A DNA stretch of 64,000 nt, taken from Mycoplasma anserisalpingitidis. Lineage in GTDB: Bacteria > Bacillota_I > Bacilli_A > Mycoplasmatales > Metamycoplasmataceae. Below the pieces are notes generated by a model, which saw nothing but the letters and a program-made list of their open reading frames with translations, had not been told where the DNA came from and searched no databases. Location: assembly GCF_007859615.1 (NCBI RefSeq), contig NZ_CP042295.1, positions 248,001 through 312,000 of the forward strand, given 5' to 3'. The stretch's first letter is position 1; each line of letters starts with the position of its first letter. Made by a program: the position numbers and the translations under genes. Below are positions 10,949 to 19,293 of the stretch, piece after piece.

Positions 10949-10983
10949 TGAATAGTAGATTTATGCAAAATAGTATTTAACAT
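10918..10983 (-). CDS. short leader ORF of the restriction-modification operon
   Basis: 21 codons, starting MLNTILHKS and ending in alternating Ile-Tyr from the (TA)10 tract, with a stop directly after the tract. It has the best ribosome-binding site of the operon (CAGGAGG, 5 bases before ATG) and a TATAAT box at 11010-11015. Losing one TA unit would open the frame to a 40-codon ORF ending over the methylase start codon; gaining one unit ends it 3 codons later. It is too short to recognise as a protein and may act only as a translational regulator. Confidence 0.45.
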   Translation of the reverse strand: MLNTILHKSTIQSLNIYIYIY

Positions 10984-11009
10984 ATCAACCTCCTGTTTAT
11001 TTATGCTTA

Positions 11010-11015
11010 ATTATA
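11010..11015 (-). promoter_or_regulatory. -10 box of the restriction-modification operon
   Basis: TATAAT on minus, 26 bases before the leader ORF start. No good -35. Confidence 0.55.
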
Positions 11016-11077
11016 ACGAAAAGAAGATATAAGTAAAGTAAATAAAATTCATTGATAACTATAAAAATTTTAAAATA

Positions 11078-11106
11078 AAAAATTGAGCCTTAAACGCCCA
11101 ATTTAA
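11078..11106 (-). terminator. terminator of the small membrane protein gene
   Basis: On minus, AAATTGGGC and GGCTCAATTT pair imperfectly and are followed by TTTTATTTT. Confidence 0.5.
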
Positions 11107-11120
11107 CTGGTTGTATGATC

Positions 11121-11336
11121 TTAAAAGATTCCAAACAATCCATGTTCTCTTTGTGAAACAGTTCATAAAAGACCATCTTTTGCTGTATCTTTGTAAATAA
11201 AGAAGTCAGAGATGTATGCAATCATAACTGCAATAAACACTAATAAAATTACAATGACTGCAATTGTGATAATTAATTTAATTTTTGAATTTTTATTTGT
11301 GTTTTTTTGTGTATCTTGTTGTAATTCTTTTGTCAT
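11121..11336 (-). CDS. small single-pass membrane protein
   Basis: 71 residues, not recognised. A polar Gln/Thr/Asn-rich N-terminus (MTKELQQDTQKNT), one membrane helix at about residues 21-45 (KLIITIAVIVILLVFIAVMI), then a 25-residue tail with one TGA-encoded Trp. GGTGG lies 6 bases before the ATG and a terminator follows, so it is a self-standing gene. Length and topology recall SecE/SecG-like or small toxin proteins, but no motif of either is present. Confidence 0.6.
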
Positions 11337-11434
11337 AATATACCACCGTTTTTTAATAAATTTATTTTACCATAATATCAAGAAGTTGAAATTTATTTTG
11401 GTTACATAATTTATTTAAAACATTAGGAGTTTTC

Positions 11435-11508
11435 TGGTGCCAGTTACGAGAATCGGACTCGTGTCGCTTGATTACGAGTCAAGTGCTTTACCACTAAGCT
11501 AAACTGGC
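11435..11508 (-). tRNA. tRNA-Thr(CGT)
   Basis: Acceptor GCCAGTT/AACTGGC with encoded CCA. Anticodon stem CTTGA/TCAAG, loop CTCGTAA, anticodon CGT. T arm ACGAG-TCCGATT-CTCGT. Only one base separates it from the upstream tRNA-Ser, so both come from one precursor. Confidence 0.96.
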
Positions 11509-11509
11509 G

Positions 11510-11602
11510 TGGCGGTTAGTGAGGGATTCGAACCCTCGCGGATGTTTCCACCCCTGCCGCTTTTCGAGAGCGGTCCCTTCAACCGGACTTGGGTAACTAA
11601 CC
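11510..11602 (-). tRNA. tRNA-Ser(CGA)
   Basis: Acceptor GGTTAGT/ACTAACC, discriminator G, encoded CCA. Long variable arm. Anticodon stem CCGCT/AGCGG with loop CTCGAAA, anticodon CGA (reads UCG). T arm GAGGG-TTCGAAT-CCCTC. Confidence 0.96.
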
Positions 11603-11700
11603 TTTTATTTACATAAATTATTATACATTAAAAGATTAAACAAGTGCATTAAGCTTGAATGTTTTATTAATATTTTAATGTTTAATAAAAATATTATATA

Positions 11701-11706
11701 TATAAT
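11701..11706 (+). promoter_or_regulatory. -10 box of manA (leaderless)
   Basis: TATAAT followed by TTAATT and then the ATG. Transcription would start at or beside the start codon. The decayed copy at 14997 has the same box and spacer. Confidence 0.65.
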
Positions 11707-11712
11707 TTAATT

Positions 11713-12474
11713 ATGAAAAAAATAGTTCCAATAATTCATAATAAAATTTGAGGTTATGAGATTTGATTAGTTTCGTCTTTGGAGGGTATGGAAACTAAGT
11801 TTGCAGATAACTCATTAGTAAAAAATGCACCATTAATTAAAATTATTCATGCTAAGGAACCTCTTTCAGTTCAAGTTCATCCTGATGATTTGTTAGCAAG
11901 AGAAATAGAAAAACAAAATAATGGCAAAACTGAAACTTGATTTGTTTTAGACTGCAATTCGAATAGTGAAATGGTTTTAGGCTTAACAAATTATGATAAA
12001 AAAGTTGTAGAAAATAAATTGAAAAATAACAATTTAGGTGATATTTTGAATATTGTAAAAGTTCAAAAATCTCGTTTTTACAATATTCCTGCTGGTTTAG
12101 TTCATGGTTTGGGTACAATGAGTAAATCGAATATTACTGTCATTGAAGTTCAACAACCTTCTGATACAACTTATCGTCTTTATGATTATAAAAGAGTCGA
12201 TAAAAATAACCAAATGCGTGAGATTCATGTAGATAAAGCATTAAAATGCATTAAAAATCTCGATTATAATGCTGAAATTAAAACTAATAACAACGAAGAT
12301 CTTTATTATCAAAACGAATTTTATAAATGTGAATTGATATCAAATTCTAAAGTAACTAAAGATAACGGTTGAGCAATAGTTTATGAAAATGATAATTATT
12401 TTGCTTATCAAGTAAGTGCTGGTGAAGTTCTACCTAATCAAGCAATATTCTTTGTTAGTTGAATTAAAAATTAA
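11713..12474 (+). CDS. manA: mannose-6-phosphate isomerase, class I (ManA)
   Basis: 253 residues. Interconverts mannose-6-P and fructose-6-P. Type I cupin isomerase: KIWGYEIWLVS, PLSVQVHPDD (metal-binding His of the QVHP motif), FYNIPAGLVHGLG (second metal His) and VIEVQQPSDTTYRLYDY with the R-D-Y end of the active site. Slightly shorter than the usual 310 or so residues because the C-terminal region is short. Leaderless promoter and a strong terminator make it a single-gene unit. A paralogue at 14997 is a pseudogene. Confidence 0.9.
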
Positions 12475-12484
12475 ATTATGCTAG

Positions 12485-12511
12485 GTTGACATTCAAATGT
12501 CAACTTTTTTT
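12485..12511 (+). terminator. terminator of manA
   Basis: GTTGACAT-TC-AAATGTCAAC hairpin followed by seven T. Confidence 0.85.
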
Positions 12512-12689
12512 ATAAAACAATAATCATTAACAAAAATAAAAATTTATTTATTTTATTAAATAATGCTGAATTAATTAATAGATGTAAAACTAATTTACTT
12601 GTTTGATTTCATAACAATAAAATTGTCATGATTTATATTTTTAATAAAGTTAAACACAGATAGCATACAATTTCATAGAAAATGTTTCC

Positions 12690-12707
12690 TTTTTTTTTTT
12701 TTTTTTT
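12690..12707. repeat. T18 homopolymer upstream of a lipoprotein gene
   Basis: Eighteen T in a row, 72 bases before the lipoprotein ATG. Runs of this size are hypermutable and lie near promoters of phase-variable mycoplasma lipoproteins. The rest of 12512-12779 holds no gene. Confidence 0.7.
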
Positions 12708-12779
12708 GATCGTATTCAAAAAATAAAAAAATACAACAATAAAATTAAAGTAAGGAATTGAAAAAGAAAGGCAAATTTT

Positions 12780-13685
12780 ATGAAAAAATATATAAAAACA
12801 ATAATATTAATGTCAACTACAGCAATTGCAACTTTGCCAGCAACAATTTTATCTGTGAGTTGCAATGATAAGTATGAAAGTGAAGAATTGAATGAAATAT
12901 ATACTCAGAAAGAGTACTATAAATTAGATGAAAGTGGTGAAGTTTTGATTTGAGTTGATAAAAGAATAAAAAACTTTAATGTCAATCAAGAAGAAACAAC
13001 AAAAATAAAATCTATAAAACCAAGAGTTTTTGAAGATTGCAAAGATTTAAAAAGTGTTATTATTCCTAATAGCGTAACTTCAATTGGTTCATTTGCGTTT
13101 TCTTCTTGTGAAAATTTAAAATCAATAACTATTCCTAATAGTGTAACTTCAATTGAACCTGGTACATTTTATCGTTGTTCAAGTTTAGAATCAATTACTT
13201 TACCAAATAAAGTTACTTCAATCGGACAACAAGCTTTTAATGGTTGTTCGAGTTTAAAATCTGTAACTATTCCAAATAGTGTAACTTCAATTGGTTATTC
13301 AGCATTCAGTTATTGTTCAAATTTAGTCTCAATTAATATTCCTAATAATTTAACTAAGATTGAATCAGAAGTTTTTAGTAACTGTTTTAGCTTAACATCA
13401 ATTACTATCCCTAATAAGGTAACTTCAATTGATAAATTTGCATTTACTAACTGTTCAAGTCTAACATCGCTTGTTATTCCAGATAAAGTAACTTCAATCG
13501 GTGTTAAAGCGTTTAATGGTTGCTCAAATCTAACTTCAATTACCATTTCAAATAGGTTTACCAAGATTGATGAAGGTATGCTTAAAGGTTGCTCAAATCT
13601 AACGAAAATAACTGTTTGAGGAAACACTTTTTCAGTCGGAAATTATGGATGATTTACTGTATTTAACTACTTTGTAAGAGGATAG
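12780..13685 (+). CDS. BspA-type leucine-rich-repeat lipoprotein
   Basis: 301 residues, surface lipoprotein. Signal peptide with lipobox LSVSC, lipidated Cys28. From about residue 85 to 290 there are nine 23-residue BspA (LRR_5) repeats of the type [20 protein letters not shown], a fold used for adhesion in several pathogens. A short unique C-terminus ends NYFVRG. AAAGG lies 8 bases before the ATG. Shares repeats with the larger lipoprotein at 15961. A T18 tract upstream suggests phase-variable expression. Confidence 0.88.
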
Positions 13686-13792
13686 AATTGGTAATTCATT
13701 TATTTTTTGTATCATCTATATCGCTATCAATATTTATGATTAAACAGTGATTAAACAGTTTATTAATTTTATTAAAAATTAAATTTCAAATA

Positions 13793-14006
13793 TTATTTAT
13801 GTTCTTGAATAGCATTGTCTAATTCTCATTTTTTATGTGCATATGATGCATCGTAACATCCATAAATATTAGAATTTCTTTTAATTTCCCTTGAGATTGT
13901 ACTAACTGATCTTTTAAGCATTTTTCCAATTTTTTTTTAATGTTTTAATTCCGTAATGAATTTGAATTATTAATCTCTCTTCTGGTTTTAATTGTGTATA
14001 ATTCAT
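13793..14006 (-). pseudogene. IS30-family transposase N-terminal remnant
   Basis: Starts MNYTQLKPEERLIIQIHYG, then a frameshift in an A9 run, and resumes in another frame as SVSTISREIKRNSNIYG, the helix-turn-helix of IS30 transposases, ending after about 70 codons. The catalytic part is gone and no inverted repeats are recognised. Confidence 0.65.
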
Positions 14007-14031
14007 ATGATCTCATTTCAAATAAATGGTT

Positions 14032-14072
14032 AAAAGAGAAACTGTTTGCAATCTGTTTGTTTCTCTTTTTTT
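14032..14072 (+). terminator. terminator-like hairpin
   Basis: AAAAGAGAAAC and GTTTCTCTTTT pair, followed by T-rich sequence. No plus-strand gene directly precedes it apart from the lipoprotein ending at 13685. Confidence 0.45.
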
Positions 14073-14080
14073 ATTTTAAA

Positions 14081-14112
14081 TCAAAAAAGTACAAACGCAA
14101 ATACGTTTGCAC
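14081..14112 (-). terminator. terminator for the toxin-repeat transcript
   Basis: On minus, a stem of GTGCAAACG and CGTTTGTAC around TATTTG, followed by TTTTTTGATTT. The 24-base hairpin is identical, in opposite orientation, to the terminator at 38917. It lies downstream of the toxin gene and its 42-bp repeats and could end their common transcript. Confidence 0.6.
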
Positions 14113-14130
14113 TTCAAAGTATAATCAAGG

Positions 14131-14157
14131 AAGTTGACATTTATTTGTCAACTTTTT
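14131..14157 (+). terminator. plus-strand terminator hairpin
   Basis: AAGTTGACA-TTTATT-TGTCAACTT followed by T. Similar to the manA terminator. Confidence 0.55.
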
Positions 14158-14238
14158 GTGTCCTAGTTTACCTCCAAGGTGGTAGAACATTACATATTTT
14201 GACTCTCTTGATAGTAATCGAGTGATCTTTATTACTTT

Positions 14239-14364
14239 ATAGCCTCGCCTAATTTTACTTGGAGCGAATCCCAATGCTTTTTAGTCTCGCATAATTTTAC
14301 TTGGAGCGAATCCCAATGCTTTTTAGTCTCGCATAATTTTACTTGGAGCGAATCCCAATGCTTT
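14239..14364 (-). repeat. three tandem 42-bp repeats, candidate RNA antitoxin
   Basis: Three contiguous 42-bp units; the two at 14281-14364 are identical and the one at 14239 differs at a few positions. Read on minus, each has TTGG, TCGC, CCAA, GCGA in that order, so TTGG:CCAA and TCGC:GCGA can form an interlocked H-type pseudoknot. The substitutions in the divergent unit leave both stems intact. Units meet at an A-rich junction (CTAAAAAGC). Tandem pseudoknot repeats are the hallmark of type III (ToxI-like) RNA antitoxins, and the repeats lie 24 bases past the ToxN-like gene. Confidence 0.65.
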
Positions 14365-14395
14365 ATAATGTTCATATAAATTATAACATTATTTT
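14365..14395. terminator. hairpin between toxin stop and repeats
   Basis: ATAATGTT and AACATTAT form an 8-bp stem that overlaps the toxin stop codon. T's follow on the plus strand only. It could attenuate or protect, like the hairpin that separates toxI from toxN in known loci. Confidence 0.45.
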
Positions 14396-14907
14396 AGATA
14401 GTTCTTTAAAAAGTTAATGTCCGCTGGTAAATTTGTTGAAAATTTGATTTTTTTATTATTCATAACTTTATCGTAATGCGTATTCACCTTTTTAAGTATT
14501 CTTGCTTTGTTTCTCTTTATGTAGTTTAATTGTTTCAGTATTAAATTTCCGTACTTCTCATCTTTTTCTATATTAATTCTCTTAATCAAAATTTCAGATA
14601 CAGGAATTATTTTTTGTATTAAAAGAACTCCTAATGAATTGTTATCTTGATCAAACATTTTTTCAATTTGATTAGAATTATTACTAATTTTTAAATGTTT
14701 TTCTTTAGGTGAAGTCAGTGGAATTATAAAGGTGTTATTTTGTATTGAAGTTAATATCCCTAAATGCGCTTTTATATGTTTTTTATAATTTTCATTATAA
14801 CTTACTTCATTATCGAATTCATATAAATATTTTAAGTAGTCAATATCAATTTCACAAAAAACTATTTTATTCATTTTTAATTCATATTTATTATCAAGTC
14901 CATTCAT
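14389..14907 (-). CDS. ToxN/AbiQ-family type III toxin (endoribonuclease)
   Basis: 172 residues from the ATG at 14907. The family order is clear: FCEIDIDYLKYLYEFDNEV, HIKAHLGIL, FIIPLTSPKEKH (Thr65, Ser66, Lys68, matching the catalytic Thr-Ser-Lys of ToxN), LGVLLIQKIIPVSE, then LKQLNYIKRNKARILKK. ToxN-type enzymes cut RNA and are held inactive by tandem RNA pseudoknots; several act in phage abortive infection. TATAAT lies 7 bases before this ATG, so the mRNA is probably leaderless; an internal ATG at 14874 is an alternative. No repeats lie 5' of the gene; they lie 3'. Confidence 0.88.
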   Translation of the reverse strand: MNGLDNKYELKMNKIVFCEIDIDYLKYLYEFDNEVSYNENYKKHIKAHLGILTSIQNNTFIIPLTSPKEKHLKISNNSNQIEKMFDQDNNSLGVLLIQKIIPVSEILIKRINIEKDEKYGNLILKQLNYIKRNKARILKKVNTHYDKVMNNKKIKFSTNLPADINFLKNYLK

Positions 14908-14914
14908 ATATTTA

Positions 14915-14990
14915 ATTATATATTTAACTAAATTTTTTGTAAACAACTACATAGGTAATTTAAATATTTTGCTTATATAAAATATATAAT
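14915..14990. promoter_or_regulatory. divergent promoters of toxin and manA copy
   Basis: TATAAT on minus at 14915-14920 (7 bases before the toxin ATG) and TATAAT on plus at 14985-14990 (6 bases before the manA-copy ATG). Both would give leaderless mRNAs. Confidence 0.55.
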
Positions 14991-14996
14991 TTAATT

Positions 14997-15747
14997 ATGA
15001 AAAAAATTGTACCAGTAATTCATAATAAAATTTGAGGTTATGAAATTTGATTAGTTTCATCATTGAAAGGTTATGAAACAAAATTTGAAGATAATTCTTT
15101 AGTAAAAAATGCTCCATTAATTAAAATTATTCATGCAAAAGAACCACTTTCGGTTCAAGTTCACCCAGATATGATACTTTAGCTAAGGAAATTGAAAATA
15201 AAGAAAATGGTAAAAGTAAAACTTGATATGTTCTAGACTGTTAAAAAAATAGTGAATTAGTTTTAGGACTAAGAAGATATGATATTAATGAATTAGTAAA
15301 AAAACTATCAGAAAATAATTTATCAAGTATGTTAAATATAATTCAAGCACAAAAGAATAAATTCTATGATATACCCGCTGGGTTAGTGCATGGTTTAGGA
15401 ACTCCAAATCACGCTAACATTAAGGTTCTTGAAGTTCAACAGTCTTCAGACATAACTTATAGATTATTTGATTATAAAAGATTAGACAAAAATAATAAAT
15501 ATAGAGAAATTCATGTTGGAAAGTCATTAAAATGTGTAAAAGAAATTGAATACATCTCCGGAGGGATCTCGAAAAATCATTTATATTTTGAAAATAAGTA
15601 TTATAGTTGTGAGGTTGTTAAAAAATCAAAAAAAGTAGAAAAACATGGATGAGCAATTGTTTTTGAGCATAATGAATACTTTGCTTTTGAATTATCTAAA
15701 GGTGAAATAACACCAGAACAAACAGTTTTTTATGTAAGTTGAAAATA
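14997..15747 (+). pseudogene. decayed manA paralogue
   Basis: Closely related to manA at 11713 over its full length, with the same leaderless promoter. After QVHPD, two extra bases (GATATGATACT against an expected GATGATACT) shift the frame, and LDC is followed by an in-frame TAA. The rest (FYDIPAGLVHGLG, VLEVQQSSDITYRLFDY, FYVSWK) is well kept, so inactivation is recent. The two copies flank the leucine-rich lipoprotein and toxin block. Confidence 0.88.
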
Positions 15748-15924
15748 AGAGGAATTAGTTGATTACTAGTTTCTTTTTTAATACAAAAATACTATAACTA
15801 ATTAATTATTAGTAATATATAAGAATTATAATGTTCACAACTTTGGAAATAATTATATTTCAAGTAAGTAACTACATTCGTATGTGGAATTATTAACGTC
15901 TATATTCATATTTAGAGTTAAATA

Positions 15925-15951
15925 ACTATATATATATATATATAGTATACT
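15925..15951 (+). promoter_or_regulatory. (TA)-repeat promoter of the large LRR lipoprotein
   Basis: A 22-bp palindromic TA run (15925-15946) lies directly upstream of TATACT (15946-15951), which is 9 bases before the ATG. The tract occupies the -35 to -10 spacer, so slippage would change promoter spacing. Confidence 0.5.
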
Positions 15952-15960
15952 AAAAATGTT

Positions 15961-18921
15961 ATGAAAAAACATTCAAAATTAATAATATTAAACACATCAA
16001 TTTTAGCAACATCATTCCCATTTGCGGTATTATCTGCAAGTTGTAATGATAAAAAAGAAGACAAAAAACCTGAAGTACCAAACACTCCGAATAATTCGCA
16101 AAACGGAAACACTACTAAACCAGAAAACCCATCAAGTGAAATCGAAAATCAACCAGGTACACCCGAAAATGGAGATTCGACTAAACCAGAACAACCTGAA
16201 AATCCAGATAAAAATGGTGAAACAGAAACTAATCCTAACACACCAACTGAACCAGAAACACCAAATAATGGTTCTAATCCTGAAACAACAATTCCAGAAA
16301 ACCCAGATAAAAATGGTGAAAATCAAGGTTCAAATCTAAACGGTGAAACAGAAACTAATCCTAATACACCAATTAAACCAGAGATATCAAATAATGGATC
16401 GAATCCTGAAACAACAACTCCAGAAAACCCATCAAGTGAAATCGAAAATCAACCAGGTACACCCGAAAATGGAGATTCGACTAAACCAGAACAACCTGAA
16501 AATCCAGATAAAAATGGTGAAACAGAAACTAATCCTAACACACCAACTGAACCAGAAACACCAAATAATGGTTCTAATCCTGAAACAACAACTCCAGAAA
16601 ACCCATCAAGTGAAATCGAAAATCAACCAGGTACACCCGAAAATTGAGATTCGACTAAACCAGAACAACCTGAAAATCCAGATAAAAATGGTGAAAAAGA
16701 AACTAATCCTAACACACCAACTGAACCAGAAACAACAAATAATGGTTCTAATCCTGAAACAACAATTCCAGAAAATTCCAATACCACAAGTGGAGATAAT
16801 GTTGACAACCCAACTACTGAACCAACTCCTGTAGATCCAAAACCAAACCCTGATGATAACAGTTCAACAAACCCTGGAGATGAAACAACTACAACCCCAA
16901 ATACAAACGGAAATGTTTCACCTGAAGTTGAAGAGTTAAATGATTATGCTAAGTTAATGAAAGATAATTTAGAAATTATTCCTGGTATGGAAAAACATTT
17001 CTATTGAGCTATAGAAAATAATTATGACTTTTACTTTGATATTTTAAATCAATCAATAGTTTGTGTTCCTTCATACACAAGAGTTAATTGAATTAACCCG
17101 AACTTCTGAGAAGTTTTAAGATTTAAAAAATCAATATTACCTAGTAGAGATTATTTTCCTACAAACTATGATGAACCATCATTCATTACTGTAAATAGGA
17201 AAAAAATTGATTTTGAATTTGATGAGGAAAACAATATTATTTTTAGATTTAAAATTGGATTATATCAAGGATTCAGAAAAGAAGGATTAACTTCAACAAT
17301 TGGTGAAACGGCAAATTTAGGTAAAATATCTCAAATTGCTGAAAAACCTAGTGAGGATTCAGTTTCATTGAAACCCCAACCCAACCCAAATGAAAATCTT
17401 TCACCTGAAGTTGAAAAGTTAAATGATTATGCTAAGTTAATGAAAGATAATTTAGAAATTATTCCTGGTATGGAAAACCATTTTTATTGAGCTATAAAAA
17501 ATAATTATGACTTTTATTTTTATCGTGATAATCAGTCAATAGTTTGTGTTCCATCAAATACTATAGTTAACTGAATTAATCCGAACTTCTGAGAAGTTTT
17601 AAGATTTAAAAAGACAATATGACCTAACTCTCAATTCGTTCTTATTAATTATGATAGAACTTTATATATTTTTCGTTATCATAATCTTCATATTTTATTA
17701 ACAAATGATAAAAAACTAAATTTTAAATTAGATGAAAAAAATAATATTATTTTTAGATTCAAAATAGGAACATGAAATGAAAATGATGATGATGTGGCAT
17801 CAACAGTCGGCGAAACTGCAAATTTAGGTAAAATACCTGAAATTATTGAAAAACCTAATGAATATTTAGATTTAGATGGTTATATAAGTCCTCAATATTA
17901 TGAAATTGTTAATAATACTCTAGTTTCTGTTGATAAGAATATTGAAGGTCATTTCAAAATTAGAGAAAACATTAAAATTATCGGACCTAATGCATTTAGT
18001 GGATGCACAAACTTAACATCAATTACTATCCCTGATAGTGTAACATCAATTAAGTATAATGCATTTAGTGGATGCACAAACTTAACATCAATTACTATCC
18101 CTGATAGTGTAACATCAATTGAGTCTAATGCATTTAATGGATGCTCAAGTTTAACTTCAATTACTATCCCTGATAGTGTAACATGAATTGGTGATAGTGC
18201 ATTTAGTGGATGTTCAAGTTTAACTTCAATTACTATCCCTGATAGTGTAACATGAATTGGTGATAGTGCATTTAGTGGATGCACAAACTTAACATCAATT
18301 ACTATCCCTGATAGTGTAACATCAATTGAGTCTAATGCATTTAATGGATGTTCAGGCTTAACTTCAATTACTATCCCTGATAGTGTAACATGAATTGGTG
18401 ATAGTGCATTTAGTGGATGTTCAGGCTTAACTTCAATTACTATCCCTGATAGTGTAAAACGAATTGGTGATAGTGCATTTAGTGGATGTTCAGGCTTAAC
18501 TTCAATTACTATCCCTGATAGTGTAACATCAATTAAGTCTTATGCATTTAGTGGATGTTCAGGCTTAACTTCAATTACTATCCCTGATAATGTAACATCA
18601 ATTGATTCTAATGCATTTAGAGGATGTTCAGGCTTAACATCAATTACTATTCCTAATAGCGTAACATCAATTAGATCTAACACATTTAGAGGATGTTCAA
18701 GTTTAACTTCAATTACTATCCCTGACACTGTAACTTCAATTGGGTCTAATGCATTTAATGGATGCTCAAGTTTAACTTCAATTACTATCCCTGATAGTGT
18801 GCAATCAATTGGCACTTCTGCTTTTGAAAATACACCATTTTTAGAAAGTTTAAAAAAACAATTTGGTGATGACCCTATAGTGATAAACGGTATTAAATAC
18901 GAAACTCTTCCTAACTTTTAA
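15961..18921 (+). CDS. large BspA-type leucine-rich-repeat lipoprotein
   Basis: 986 residues, surface-exposed. Lipobox LSASC with Cys28. Residues 30-310 are a Pro/Glu/Asn/Thr-rich stalk with three 58-residue repeats ([19 protein letters not shown] type). Two copies of an unrecognised domain of about 140 residues follow ([18 protein letters not shown] to NLGKI), near 320-460 and 480-625. From about 670 to 955 there are twelve 23-residue LRR_5 repeats ([20 protein letters not shown]), and a unique C-terminus ends YETLPNF. Many Trp are TGA, including TWIGDS in the LRRs, so the standard code breaks the gene. Near-identical DNA repeats make size variation likely. Confidence 0.88.
16126..16773 (+). 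repeat. 174-bp repeats in the lipoprotein stalk
   Basis: Near-identical 174-bp (58-codon) units at 16126-16299, 16426-16599 and 16600-16773, with a shorter diverged unit at 16300-16425. They are in frame, so recombination changes stalk length without breaking the gene. The last unit has GGA changed to TGA, read as Trp. Confidence 0.85.
17977..18834 (+). repeat. 69-bp leucine-rich-repeat array
   Basis: About twelve tandem 69-bp units, several almost identical, encoding 23-residue LRR_5 repeats. In-frame gain or loss is expected. The antisense frames stay open because of the periodicity and are not genes. Confidence 0.85.
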
Positions 18922-19293
18922 TAATGTAATTAATAAATTATGAACAACAAGTTGTTAATCCTATAATTAATTTATTAAAATGTCATAAAGTATTTATCAT
19001 ATTAAACTATTGAGTTTGATATGGTATTTTTTTATTTAGAATTTTAATTTAAATATAAATCATTTTGTATAACTACATACTTGTAGAATATAGATACAGT
19101 ATTAGGTATAAGAGTCCATCTTTTTCTTAAGTTTTAGTGTTTGAATATTAATATTAAGTTACATTGATGTATTTTTTAGCATTATTCAAATTAATTTAAT
19201 ATGAATTAAAACTAGGAATATTGACTAGCAATATATTTGAATACAAACTCAGTCACAATAAGTTTAAAATAAAAAACACATTTGCTAATTACT
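18922..19293. other. intergenic region between lipoprotein and IS1634 A
   Basis: Contains the lipoprotein terminator at 18996-19034 and otherwise AT-rich DNA with no ORF that can be supported. It shows no long direct repeat with the right flank of the IS. Confidence 0.5.
18996..19034 (+). terminator. terminator of the large LRR lipoprotein
   Basis: ATCATATTAAACT and AGTTTGATATGGT pair with two G-U wobbles around ATTG, then seven T. Confidence 0.75.

Noticed and set aside
10918-10983. Leader ORF as an N-terminal extension of the methylase
   Set aside because: The methylase frame has an in-frame TAA 12 bases before its ATG, so no change in TA number can fuse them.
14239-14364. CRISPR array
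   Set aside because: The 42-bp units are contiguous with no spacers, only three copies, and no cas genes lie near; a ToxN-like gene does.
14239-14364. Plus-strand transcription of the 42-bp repeats as an antisense RNA
   Set aside because: Not excluded: a TTGATA/TATTAC pair lies upstream and the 14365 hairpin has T's on plus. Minus is preferred because of the A-rich junctions and the minus terminator at 14081.
17949-18815. Antisense ORFs of 90-110 codons opposite the LRR array
   Set aside because: They arise from the 69-bp periodicity and have no start signals or family match.
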